This document shows positions 15,566-23,433 of a stretch of DNA of 40,830 nt, in pieces. How positions within the stretch are numbered: position 1 is the first letter of the stretch; each line of letters starts with the position of its first letter. The DNA comes from CAZSTA01 sp964609495 [NCBI: uncultured bacterium] (lineage in GTDB: Bacteria; CAZSTA01), in contig CAZSTA010000007.1 in the NCBI GenBank assembly GCA_964609495.1, positions 1 through 40,830 of the forward strand. The letters are read 5' to 3'. Under the pieces are notes generated by a model. It saw only the letters and a list, made by a program, of their open reading frames with translations, was not told the origin of the DNA and searched no databases. The translations under genes were made by a program, and so were the position numbers.

Positions 15566-16666
15566 TCATCTCCTATTCAAACCTGCATATTTGTAATACA
15601 CCGAACAAGATCCCTCATTAGATACCATACAGGGACCTACTGGATACTGAGGAGTACAAATAGTGCCAAATAAAGGACAATCATAAGGAGTCAGCACTCC
15701 TCTTAATATCTCACCACAAGAGCATCCCTCAGGCTCCTCTATCGACTCTTCGACCTCGATATCGAACTTCACCTCGGCATCGAACTGAGCATACTCGCTC
15801 CTCAATTTCAACCCACTCTGCGGAATGACTCCCAATCCCCGCCAATAAGCATCGCTTACCTCGAATACCTCGTTCATCACCCTCAAAGCTAGAGGATTGC
15901 CCTCGGGCTTCACTGCCCGCTTATACTGAATCTCAACCTTGGCTTCCTCTCTACTAGCTTGTTTAGTTAACATAAGTATCGACTCTAATATATCGACTGG
16001 CTCGAAGCCAGCTATAGTACAGGGGATCTTGTAATCCTCAGCGATGAATTCATAAGGTTTCTTACCGATGATAACGCTTACATGCCCCGGGCAGAGGAAA
16101 CCATTGATCTTTACCTCCTGATCTTCTAATAGAGCCTTCATCGCGGGAGGGATAAGCTTATGAAAGCATAATATAGAGAAGTTATCTATATTTCGTTTTT
16201 TGGCTTCCGATATCGAACAGGCTATGGTGGGAGAAGTCGTCTCGAATCCCACTGCTATAAAGACCACCTCTTTATCCTTCTCCTGCTCAGCGATCTTCAG
16301 AGCATCAAGGGTGGAATAGACAACCTTGATCGAAGCACCCTTACCCTTCTCCTCCTGCAAACTTGAGAAGGAGGCTGGAACTCTCATCATATCTCCAAAA
16401 GTGGTTATGATGACATCATCTCTATTAGCTAAGGCTATGGCTTTATCGAGGTCGCTATTAGCAGTTACGCATACTGGACAGCCTGGCCCAGATAAGAGAT
16501 TTATCGCTTTAGGCAACATATCCTTTATCCCGTGCTTGAAGATAGCTTGAGTATGAGTGCCACACACCTCCATTATGCTAAGCGATAGTCCATTTATGGA
16601 GGAGGCGATGTTTTCCTTTAATTTTTCAGCTATGTTTCTATCCCTGAACTCGGTTATATACTTCAA
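15566..16666 (-). CDS. hypD: Hydrogenase maturation protein HypD
   Basis: About 366 residues: KYITEFRDRNIAEKL start, MEVCGTHTQAIFKHGI, LLSGPGCPVCVT, IAVGFETTSPT, and a Cys-rich C-terminus (CSCGEIL, CPLFGTIC, GPCMVSNEGSC) that holds the [4Fe-4S] cluster. HypD with HypC is the scaffold on which Fe(CN)2CO is built. The frame is open to 16696, but TTG 16666 follows GGGAGATAACC and gives the normal family start. It is separated from the aldo/keto reductase gene upstream by 176 bp containing two palindromic repeats, and from hypE downstream by accessory genes. Confidence 0.96.
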   Translation of the reverse strand: MKYITEFRDRNIAEKLKENIASSINGLSLSIMEVCGTHTQAIFKHGIKDMLPKAINLLSGPGCPVCVTANSDLDKAIALANRDDVIITTFGDMMRVPASFSSLQEEKGKGASIKVVYSTLDALKIAEQEKDKEVVFIAVGFETTSPTIACSISEAKKRNIDNFSILCFHKLIPPAMKALLEDQEVKINGFLCPGHVSVIIGKKPYEFIAEDYKIPCTIAGFEPVDILESILMLTKQASREEAKVEIQYKRAVKPEGNPLALRVMNEVFEVSDAYWRGLGVIPQSGLKLRSEYAQFDAEVKFDIEVEESIEEPEGCSCGEILRGVLTPYDCPLFGTICTPQYPVGPCMVSNEGSCSVYYKYAGLNRR

Positions 16667-16730
16667 GGTTATCTCCCAAGTAGCTCCAAATATCAAGATA
16701 TAATTAGTAGTCTATACTTCGTATTACCCC

Positions 16731-16763
16731 CTCACCCTATCCCTCTCCCACGAGGGGAGAGGG
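16731..16763 (+). repeat. Family P palindromic repeat, intergenic copy
   Basis: CTCACCCTATCCCTCTCCCA is followed by CGAGGGGAGAGGG, giving a CCCTCTCC/GGGGAGAGGG-type stem. It lies between the aldo/keto reductase and hypD genes and is paired with an inverted copy at 16792-16829. Confidence 0.7.
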
Positions 16764-16791
16764 AACATCCAGATAGAGATGATCTCTTTAT

Positions 16792-16829
16792 TTCCCCTCC
16801 CTCGATGGGAGGGGTTAGGGGAGGGTGAT
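16792..16829 (-). repeat. Family P palindromic repeat, inverted copy
   Basis: The reverse complement reads TCACCCTCCCCTAACCCCTC and then CATCGAGGGAGGGGA, almost identical to the copy at 1667-1703. With the copy at 16731 it makes a head-to-head pair of about 100 bp, which could fold as one large hairpin in the transcript before hypD. Confidence 0.7.
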
Positions 16830-16842
16830 CTAAAGCGTCCGC

Positions 16843-17925
16843 TCAAACCTTCATCTCAAATAATTCGACAGCTTGCCTCATCTTCGAGATCACATCGACC
16901 CCGAAGGGACAACGTTCCATACAGGAACCACATTCGATACAGTCAGAAGCCTTTGCTGAAAGAGCGTTATACTCAGCCTGAAGATCATCGGAAATACCAT
17001 CTTGCGCAATATCAACTAGCCGAATGAGCTGTCCAATCCAAATATCAGAAGGGCAAGGAAGACAATGATCACAGTATGTGCATTCCCCTTTCAAATGCTC
17101 GAAATGGGCAATGATAGAACTGAAATCCTTCTCCTCATCCGTTGCCTCCAAAAAGTGAAGTGTTTCCTTTAATTCTTTGGTATTCTTTACCCCTGGAACC
17201 GTTGTAGAAACACCCTCTTGGGAAAGAACATAATTAAGGCATTGAACCGGGGTTACAGATCTTAAACTCTTTTGTTCAAAAAGCCTACCTCCCGCGAAGG
17301 GTTTCATCACTACCAAACCTACTTCTTTGCTGATACAAGCATTAAGAAGCTCTTCCCACCCTGAAACAACGCTCCCTATCAGATTAACCCCTATCGCATT
17401 AATCGGGAACATAAGAACATCGATTTTACCATCCTCTACAGCTCTCAAAGCTAATGAAGGATTATGTCCACTCATCCCTATGAAGCGTGCTTTTCCTTCC
17501 TGCTGGAAACGGAGGGCAAGTTCCATCAATCCTCCCGCGCTCATTATCTCTTCATAATCCTCCTCTTCATCTACCATCTGAAAAAGGAGAATATCTACGT
17601 AATCTGTATCCAATCGAGAGAGTAGATCGAAGAAAAGTTCCTCACACTCTTTTACATCTCGCGTTAAGCGGTATTGACCGTTTGTCTCTGCAGACCTCAA
17701 ATGTCCTGCAATTAGTACCCTATCCCTATATCCCTTCAAAGCAGCGCCGAAATTATCACGATATTCTGGGAAAGCAAAAAGCAGATCAAAGTAATTTACT
17801 CCTCTTTCAATAGCTTCGTGAACAACTGAAACCACCGTCTCCCGTGGTCTCCTGTCTAAGTACTCTGTTCCCAACCCGATTACACTTACCTCAAGACCAG
17901 TCCTTCCCAATTTACGATACTCCAT
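16843..17925 (-). CDS. Aldo/keto reductase-fold protein with C-terminal 4Fe-4S domain
   Basis: About 360 residues. Residues 1-270 are an AKR barrel (MEYRKLGRTGLEVSVIGLGT, ARFIGMSGHNPS). The C-terminus carries two cluster motifs, CTYCDHCLPCP and CIECGSCMERCPFGVDV, as in the Fe-S AKR group. The usual catalytic Asp-Tyr-Lys-His set looks altered: the region is FDLLFAFPEYRDN without the expected Tyr, IAGH in place of a Lys strand, and LLFQMVD where LxxHxxD is usual. A classic reductase reaction is therefore doubtful. Start at ATG 17925 after AAGGGAGGAATAAA. It has its own promoter and an upstream dyad, inside the hyp gene run. Confidence 0.85.
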   Translation of the reverse strand: MEYRKLGRTGLEVSVIGLGTEYLDRRPRETVVSVVHEAIERGVNYFDLLFAFPEYRDNFGAALKGYRDRVLIAGHLRSAETNGQYRLTRDVKECEELFFDLLSRLDTDYVDILLFQMVDEEEDYEEIMSAGGLMELALRFQQEGKARFIGMSGHNPSLALRAVEDGKIDVLMFPINAIGVNLIGSVVSGWEELLNACISKEVGLVVMKPFAGGRLFEQKSLRSVTPVQCLNYVLSQEGVSTTVPGVKNTKELKETLHFLEATDEEKDFSSIIAHFEHLKGECTYCDHCLPCPSDIWIGQLIRLVDIAQDGISDDLQAEYNALSAKASDCIECGSCMERCPFGVDVISKMRQAVELFEMKV

Positions 17926-17971
17926 TTTATTCCTCCCTTTCACTCAATATATTTTTCCGAATATCTTTATT

Positions 17972-17980
17972 ATTATAACA
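17972..17980 (-). promoter_or_regulatory. Extended -10 promoter of the aldo/keto reductase gene
   Basis: On the minus strand TGTTATAAT: a perfect TATAAT (17972-17977) with the extended TG. It lies about 50 nt upstream of ATG 17925. The -35 region is poor and is covered by a dyad. Confidence 0.6.
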
Positions 17981-17984
17981 TATG

Positions 17985-18008
17985 TTCCTGACAATCTTAT
18001 GTCAGGAA
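17985..18008. promoter_or_regulatory. Operator-like perfect dyad
   Basis: TTCCTGACA (17985-17993), six bases, TGTCAGGAA (18000-18008): perfect 9-bp arms directly upstream of the extended -10 box, covering the -35 position. This is a typical size and place for a dimeric regulator site. The binding protein is not identified. Confidence 0.6.
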
Positions 18009-18072
18009 TTAGAGAAATTTTCTGGGAAGTTCTGGTCTCTCTATTTTAGACAAGCTAATTAATGGACTTGAG

Positions 18073-18387
18073 TTACAAACTACTATCACTTCTTTTATCC
18101 CTTTCAATTTTTAATTGCCCTGCTAGCTTTCTAGCCTCCTCTATCTCCTTCTCTACCTCCTCCTCTGTATAATCAAACCACGGAATCCGCTTCTCTCTAG
18201 TTAGATCCATAAAATCAGATAAACACATCCCAGCTAATTCAGCTGCTTTCCCAGAGGATATCAGATGTTCTTGAAATAACTGCAAAGCTATAGCCTTTCT
18301 AATATCCTCCCCTATATCTCTTTTAGACCTTCTCAACAGCAAGAATATCTCTTCGGGAAGCTCAACTTCTATCTTTATCACAGACAT
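18073..18387 (-). CDS. UPF0175-family small protein (antitoxin-like)
   Basis: A 104-residue protein: a beta-strand start IKIEVELPEEIFLLLRRSKRD, a helical AIALQLFQEHLISSGKAAELAGMCLSDF segment with a helix-turn-helix look, and RIPWFDYTEEEVEKEIEEA. This is the UPF0175 pattern, whose members often act as antitoxins paired with PIN-domain proteins. No PIN gene is next to it; the neighbours are hypC (23 bp upstream) and the aldo/keto reductase. It may be a solitary antitoxin or a DNA-binding protein acting locally, for example on the dyad at 17985. Confidence 0.82.
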   Translation of the reverse strand: MSVIKIEVELPEEIFLLLRRSKRDIGEDIRKAIALQLFQEHLISSGKAAELAGMCLSDFMDLTREKRIPWFDYTEEEVEKEIEEARKLAGQLKIERDKRSDSSL

Positions 18388-18410
18388 TTACTTCACACTC
18401 CCAAATTAAG

Positions 18411-18629
18411 CTAAGTCTCTCTTAACATCTCCTCTAATGTCCTCAGAGTAGCTAGAGCAGATTCTTCATCTAGCTTTTGGATAGCGAAACCAGCATGTAG
18501 GATAACATAATCACCTACTTCTACCCCATCTAATAGATGTAAACCAGCTTCTCTTATAACTCCTCCTACATCTACTTGAGCCATATCGCCCTCTATTTGA
18601 ATTACCTTACCAGGTATGCCTAAACACAT
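18411..18629 (-). CDS. hypC: Hydrogenase maturation chaperone HypC
   Basis: A 72-residue protein starting MCLGIPGKVIQIE, with the essential Cys2, plus MAQVDVGGV and VGDYVILHAGFAIQKLDEESA, all characteristic. HypC binds HypD and carries the Fe(CN)2CO unit to the large subunit. Start ATG 18629 follows GAGGTGAATT, 14 bp after the hypF stop. Confidence 0.96.
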   Translation of the reverse strand: MCLGIPGKVIQIEGDMAQVDVGGVIREAGLHLLDGVEVGDYVILHAGFAIQKLDEESALATLRTLEEMLRET

Positions 18630-18643
18630 AATTCACCTCGGAT

Positions 18644-20986
18644 TTATAAATTTTCCTTGAACTGAGCTATAACCGCTTGCCCTAAAGATATCCCTCCATC
18701 ATTAGGAGGAACCTGACTATGGATATAGACCTCAAAACCAGCTTTATCGAAATTCCTCATCATTCGTTCCGATAGGAACATATTCTGAAATACACCACCG
18801 CTGAATACCACCTTATTAATTCCCTCTCTATCCCTGATCTTCTTGCATAAGTCAAGGCTGAACTCAGCCACAGTATTGTGAAATTTCGCTGATATAGTCG
18901 ATCTTGGTTGACCTCTATTCAAATCATATATTACTTCTTCGATAATCGGCAGAGTATCAACTATCCAACTTTCTTCCTCCTCATTTATACCATAGCGATA
19001 ACTATCTGAGATTCGAGGATCGGCTATCATCTCCAGCTCTATCGCTGCTTGCCCTTCATAGTTGATAGTATCTCGAACTCCGCATAGAGAGGAGACCGCA
19101 TCGAAGAGCCGACCACAACTGCTCGTTAAGGGAGTATTCAATCCCACCTCGATCATCCTCGCTATAAACTCGCTCTCATCTCTACTTATTCTATTTAATA
19201 GCTCTATATCGAGCCTCGTCGAATAATCTCTTCCCCAGATCTCTTGGAGGAAAGAGAGCGCTACTCGATAGGGCTTCTTTATAGCGGAATCTCCTCCGGG
19301 AAGAGGAATATATCTCAGATGTGCCACTCTCTTGAAGTCCCTATAATCCCCCACTAGAAACTCCCCTCCCCAAATCTGACCATCAGTTCCATACCCGGTG
19401 CCATCGTAGATGACTCCGATCACTCTCTCCTTCAATCCATTAAGTCCATTATCAGCCATACAACTAGCGAGATGAGCATGGTGATGCTGAACTCCTATTA
19501 ACTCGATATCCTCTTGTTCCAAAGCATATCTAGTGGATAGATATTGAGGGTGTAGATCATAAGCTATAATCTTGGGATTTATTTTGAATAGGCGACGAAA
19601 ACGCTCTATCGTCTCCTCGAAATATTGTAGAGTCTCATAGTTCTTCAAATCTCCAATATGCTGACTTAAAAAAGCATATCTACCTTTAGTCAGACAGACG
19701 GTATTCTTTAACTCTCCTCCACAAGCTAATACCTCCTTGAGTTCAAATCCGAGACCGATAGGAAGGGGGGCATATCCCCTTGATCTTCGGATCATCATCT
19801 CCTGACTCGAAGATGACAGATTGACAACTCTGGCTACCGTATCATCACAACGGGAGAAGATGTCTCGATTGTGCAACAGAAAGTAATCGGCGATATGAGA
19901 AAGCCTCCTTATCACCTCTTCATTATCCTTCAATAGAGGTTCTTCGCTTATGTTGGCGCTGGTCATAACTAAGGCTGGAGGTGATGACTTGAGGAGGAGA
20001 TAGTGAAGGGGGGTATAGGGAAGCATTATTCCGAGATAGTTGTTATTAACTGCTACATACTCGGAGATGGGAATATTATCGAGCTTTCTAAGTAGGACTA
20101 TAGGGCGACTTCTATTCTCCAGTAACGATCTCTCCTCATCGCTTACAGAACAATATCTCTCGATGGTCTCCATATCGAGGCACATGAGAGCGAAGGGCTT
20201 ATCGTCTCTCCCTTTACGCTCTCGCAAGCTCTTTACCGCCATATCATTAGTGGCATCACAAGCCAGGTGAAAGCCACCCAACCCTTTTACCGCTATTATA
20301 TAGCCTTCCTTCAGCAATCTCCCAGCCTCATTGAAAGGAGACTTTTGCTTCAAATAGAGCTCAAGGTTAAAAAGTTTCCTTTTCGGCTTGCCTGAGATCG
20401 GCTTTCTCTCCCTATCAACTAGAGATACCCAGGGACCACATACTGGACAGGCATTCGGTTGAGCGTGATATCGCCTATTAGTGGGATCGGAATATTCCTC
20501 GGCGCAAAGAGGACACATTTCAAACTCGTCCATCGTGGTTTTGTCCCTATCATAGGGAATATCTTTGATTATGGTAAAGCGGGGCCCACAATTTGTGCAA
20601 TTGATAAAGGGATATTCATATCTCCTATCTTGAGGATCAAATAGCTCCCTCAAGCAATCAGGACAGATACTTATATCAGGAGATACCAGGACGAATTCTC
20701 CTTCTCTAGCTAAACTATGCTTTATCTCAAACGAAATATATCCTTTTCGAGGTAGAAAGGAGATATTTATATTCTCTATCCTGGCTAAAGGAGGAGCTTT
20801 GCTCTTAACATCGGTGATGAAGCTCTCTACCCCTACCTCCTCTCCCTCAGCCTCGATTATCACTCCTTTGGAGGAATTTAGAACCCACCCTGTGAGATCA
20901 TAAGCCTTCGCTAAATTATGAATAAAGGGTCTAAATCCAACACCCTGCACTATTCCTTCTACCAATAATTTAGCTCTTAATTTCAT
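18644..20986 (-). CDS. hypF: Carbamoyltransferase HypF
   Basis: A 780-residue protein with all HypF domains. The acylphosphatase domain has GIVQGVGFRPFIHNLA. Two zinc-finger pairs follow (CPDCLREL...CTNCGPRF and CPLCAEEY...CPVCGP). Then come the YrdC domain (IIAVKGLGGFHLACDAT, VMTSANISEEP) and the Kae1-like domain (GVQHHHAHLASCMADN, IYDGTGYGTDG, FSGGVFQN). It makes the carbamoyl group from carbamoyl phosphate and ATP and loads it on HypE. Between zinc finger and YrdC, residues ~201-218 (KRKLFNLELYLKQKSPFN) are encoded by a dispersed repeat (20333-20384), an in-frame insertion in a linker. It overlaps hypB by 17 nt. Confidence 0.96.
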   Translation of the reverse strand: MKLRAKLLVEGIVQGVGFRPFIHNLAKAYDLTGWVLNSSKGVIIEAEGEEVGVESFITDVKSKAPPLARIENINISFLPRKGYISFEIKHSLAREGEFVLVSPDISICPDCLRELFDPQDRRYEYPFINCTNCGPRFTIIKDIPYDRDKTTMDEFEMCPLCAEEYSDPTNRRYHAQPNACPVCGPWVSLVDRERKPISGKPKRKLFNLELYLKQKSPFNEAGRLLKEGYIIAVKGLGGFHLACDATNDMAVKSLRERKGRDDKPFALMCLDMETIERYCSVSDEERSLLENRSRPIVLLRKLDNIPISEYVAVNNNYLGIMLPYTPLHYLLLKSSPPALVMTSANISEEPLLKDNEEVIRRLSHIADYFLLHNRDIFSRCDDTVARVVNLSSSSQEMMIRRSRGYAPLPIGLGFELKEVLACGGELKNTVCLTKGRYAFLSQHIGDLKNYETLQYFEETIERFRRLFKINPKIIAYDLHPQYLSTRYALEQEDIELIGVQHHHAHLASCMADNGLNGLKERVIGVIYDGTGYGTDGQIWGGEFLVGDYRDFKRVAHLRYIPLPGGDSAIKKPYRVALSFLQEIWGRDYSTRLDIELLNRISRDESEFIARMIEVGLNTPLTSSCGRLFDAVSSLCGVRDTINYEGQAAIELEMIADPRISDSYRYGINEEEESWIVDTLPIIEEVIYDLNRGQPRSTISAKFHNTVAEFSLDLCKKIRDREGINKVVFSGGVFQNMFLSERMMRNFDKAGFEVYIHSQVPPNDGGISLGQAVIAQFKENL
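20333..20384 (+). repeat. Family T repeat inside hypF
   Basis: GAAAGGAGACTTTTGCTTC, 11 variable bases, AAGGTTAAAAAGTTTCCTTT. The ends are inverted (AAAGGAGACTTTT against AAAAAGTTTCCTTT). The same ends and spacing occur at 34038-34089, and related copies at 26431-26521 and 40783-40830. It is in frame within the hypF linker. Confidence 0.75.
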
Positions 20987-21632
20987 CTTTGCTCATTTGT
21001 TTCCTCAACCAATTCGTCCAATCCTCGATCCCCTCCCCAATTCGGGCTGAGACCTCGAAGAATTGGACCTCAGGATTTATATTTAAAGCATCCCGCTTGA
21101 ATTTATCCGTATCGAAATCGACAAAATTGATAAGGTCCATCTTGTTGATCAATATCGCTTGGCATATCCTCATCATCAAGGGATGCTTCAGGGGTTTATC
21201 ATCACCTTCGGGAACGCTCGATATCAACACCTTTCGATCTTGACCGAGATCGAAGCCCGCGGGACATATCAGATTACCGACGTTCTCGATAATAAGCAAC
21301 CCGACTCCATCGAGATCGAGTTCCTCTAAGCCCTGCTCGATCATATAGGCGGTTAGATGACAAGTGCCAGTATTTATCTGCACCACTGGTATATCGTATT
21401 TAGCTAAGCGATCAGCATCGAGGGAGGTTGCGAGATCTCCTCCAATTACAGCTATGCCTATCTCATCCTTTAATCTCTCAATAGTCCTCTCTATCACGCT
21501 CGTTTTACCCGACCCTGGCGATCCCATTATGTCAATTGCTGATATTCCCCCTTCTCGGAATCTATCTCTAATTCTAGCCGCGATATTATCATTAGCCTCT
21601 AAGACCTTCTTTGCTATCACGATTTTAGCCAT
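20970..21632 (-). CDS. hypB: Hydrogenase nickel-incorporation GTPase HypB
   Basis: A 220-residue SIMIBI GTPase: P-loop GSPGSGKTS, GGDLATSLDADR (switch region), INTGTCHLTAYM with the conserved Cys-His metal site, LLIIENVGNLICPAGFDLG, and NKMD for guanine. HypB with HypA delivers Ni to the large subunit precursor. The N-terminal Cys- or His-rich nickel store of some HypBs is absent. Start ATG 21632 follows GGTGGAGTGAT, one base after the hypA stop. Confidence 0.96.
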   Translation of the reverse strand: MAKIVIAKKVLEANDNIAARIRDRFREGGISAIDIMGSPGSGKTSVIERTIERLKDEIGIAVIGGDLATSLDADRLAKYDIPVVQINTGTCHLTAYMIEQGLEELDLDGVGLLIIENVGNLICPAGFDLGQDRKVLISSVPEGDDKPLKHPLMMRICQAILINKMDLINFVDFDTDKFKRDALNINPEVQFFEVSARIGEGIEDWTNWLRKQMSKDEIKS

Positions 21633-21633
21633 A

Positions 21634-21975
21634 TCACTCCACCTCTATAGAATCTATAAGTAACTCTCGACCGGTCTCGATATTCACCCTTTTACTTGAG
21701 CAGTGAGGACAGGCGAATAAGAACTCCTCTATCTCAAATATCTCTCCACAATCCTCACAGCGTCCAGTCAAAGGGATCTCCTCGATATTGAGTTTTGCGC
21801 CCTCTGCTATGGTATCTTTAGAGAGCGCCTCGAAATAGAATTGCACACAATCAGGCACAATCGAGGTCCAAGCGCCAACCTTCAGATTGATCGCCGAGAT
21901 CCTCTTAACGTTATATCCCTCAGCCTGCTGGAGAACTATATCTAACATCGTTTGAGTTACGCTTAGTTCATGCAT
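21634..21975 (-). CDS. hypA: Hydrogenase nickel chaperone HypA
   Basis: A 113-residue protein starting MHELSVTQTMLDIVL, with the Ni ligand His2 and Glu3, and the zinc site CEDCGEIF...CPHCSSKR. The frame is open to 22002, but the conserved start is ATG 21975. No ribosome site is directly in front; AGGAGGG lies farther up (22005-22011), separated by a perfect hairpin (21980-21998) that could bring it close. Confidence 0.95.
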   Translation of the reverse strand: MHELSVTQTMLDIVLQQAEGYNVKRISAINLKVGAWTSIVPDCVQFYFEALSKDTIAEGAKLNIEEIPLTGRCEDCGEIFEIEEFLFACPHCSSKRVNIETGRELLIDSIEVE

Positions 21976-21979
21976 AATG

Positions 21980-21998
21980 GAGGGAGAAAATCTCCCTC
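21980..21998 (-). promoter_or_regulatory. Hairpin between the Shine-Dalgarno site and the hypA start
   Basis: GAGGGAGA, three bases, TCTCCCTC: a perfect 8-bp stem ending 4 nt before the hypA ATG. Folding it would place the upstream GGAGGG at about normal spacing, so it may tune translation. A similar imperfect hairpin precedes the hydrogenase protease gene (~29887-29906). Confidence 0.4.
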
Positions 21999-22017
21999 TC
22001 AATTCCTCCCTTTATAA

Positions 22018-23433
22018 TCACGATACTAAAAGCCTGAGACCAGCTTTAGCTTTTCGCTTAAATTCACCTAACGACCTAATTGACATCACGTTTTTGATTA
22101 TATAACTAGGACGAATATAGAACCTCTTATAGGCGTACTTCAATAACTCCAGCAATTCCTTCTCTGATAGCTTCTCCTCCCAAAGAAGGGGAGTAAAATC
22201 ATTCCTTGGGTTCTCCGCAAATTCCTTCCAATAATCATTCGGCAAGATCCCCTCCTCTAAACCCATATAATATAGCTTAGTGGCAGGATAGGGGGTAGTA
22301 ACAGAGAACTGGACATAATTGGGAGATAATTCCTCCGCGAAGTCGATCGTCTTCATTATATGATCTCTGGTCTCCCCCGGAGAACCAATCATAAAGTCGA
22401 GTAAGATATCTATCCCAACCTCTTTCGTCATCCTAACCGCGCTTCTCGCCTGCTCTAAGGTTATATCCTTCTGAAGGATATCGAGGGTATCCTGAGTGCC
22501 AGCCTCTATCCCATATTGGATTCTTTCACAACCCGCCTTCTTTAATTTCCTCAACAGCAGATCATCAACCGTATTAGCTCTGGCTCTTATATCCCAGCCG
22601 ATCTTCAACCCCCTAGATATTATCTCATCGCAGATAGCTATCGCTCGCCTTCTGCTGACCGTAAAAGTATCATCATAGACGAAGAACTCATATATCCCCA
22701 TGTCGATACATTCTTCTATCTCGCGAACTACATTTTGAGCAGACCTAGCTCTGAACCTCTTTCCCATCTGCGGACGATCGCAGTAGATACAGCGATAAGG
22801 ACATCCTCGACTGGTGATCATCGTGGTTATCGGAGAGCGTTTAGCCAAGAGCGAGTTATACTTCTCGTATGGAGTTAGATGTCTAGCTGGATAGGGCAAG
22901 ATATCGATATCCTTTAGGAAATCCCGACGACCTCCATCTATTATCTCTCCATCTCCATTTTTAAAGATCAGTCCCTCTATCGGGGTATCCATCCTTCCCT
23001 TATCTAACACGGATAAGAGAGATGTGAAAGTGATCTCCCCCTCTCCCATAACGACTGAATCGATTTCCGCTCTTTTGATCGTCTCTTGCGGATAGAGGGT
23101 TGGATGAGGGCCACCCATACAAACATGAATATCTTTATTTATCTCCTTTACGATCTGGGCGGTTTTAAGTCCATCTATTATGGAAAATGTCATCGCTTGG
23201 ATGCCCACTATCTCTGGCTTTCTCCTCTCGATCTCCGCCCTTATATCATCGTAGCTCATTCCCTCGGCCTGAGTATCCAATATCTCTATCTCATGATCGG
23301 TGTTAGCCTCGGCGTATGAAGCCACATACATCAATCCTAGAGGAGGATATATTCCCACCTCCTCATCGACTAGGGAGAGGACGCTGGTTCTTATCATATT
23401 CTCTGTTGGTGGATATATTAATAAAACTCTCAT
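22018..23433 (-). CDS. B12-binding-domain radical SAM protein
   Basis: A 471-residue protein. The cobalamin-type domain is at the N-terminus (MRVLLIYPPTENMIR, GIQAMTFSIIDGL, VCMGGPHPTLYP). A radical SAM domain has CPYRCIYC (Cys211, 215, 218), FVYDDTFTVSRRRA and IQYGIEAGTQDTL. Members modify lipids, hopanoids, sugars or natural products. It follows the GT2 gene with a 4-nt overlap and lies 42 bp upstream of hypA, so it seems transcribed with the hyp genes. Function in glycolipid synthesis is more likely than in hydrogenase maturation, but unproved. Confidence 0.88.
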   Translation of the reverse strand: MRVLLIYPPTENMIRTSVLSLVDEEVGIYPPLGLMYVASYAEANTDHEIEILDTQAEGMSYDDIRAEIERRKPEIVGIQAMTFSIIDGLKTAQIVKEINKDIHVCMGGPHPTLYPQETIKRAEIDSVVMGEGEITFTSLLSVLDKGRMDTPIEGLIFKNGDGEIIDGGRRDFLKDIDILPYPARHLTPYEKYNSLLAKRSPITTMITSRGCPYRCIYCDRPQMGKRFRARSAQNVVREIEECIDMGIYEFFVYDDTFTVSRRRAIAICDEIISRGLKIGWDIRARANTVDDLLLRKLKKAGCERIQYGIEAGTQDTLDILQKDITLEQARSAVRMTKEVGIDILLDFMIGSPGETRDHIMKTIDFAEELSPNYVQFSVTTPYPATKLYYMGLEEGILPNDYWKEFAENPRNDFTPLLWEEKLSEKELLELLKYAYKRFYIRPSYIIKNVMSIRSLGEFKRKAKAGLRLLVS

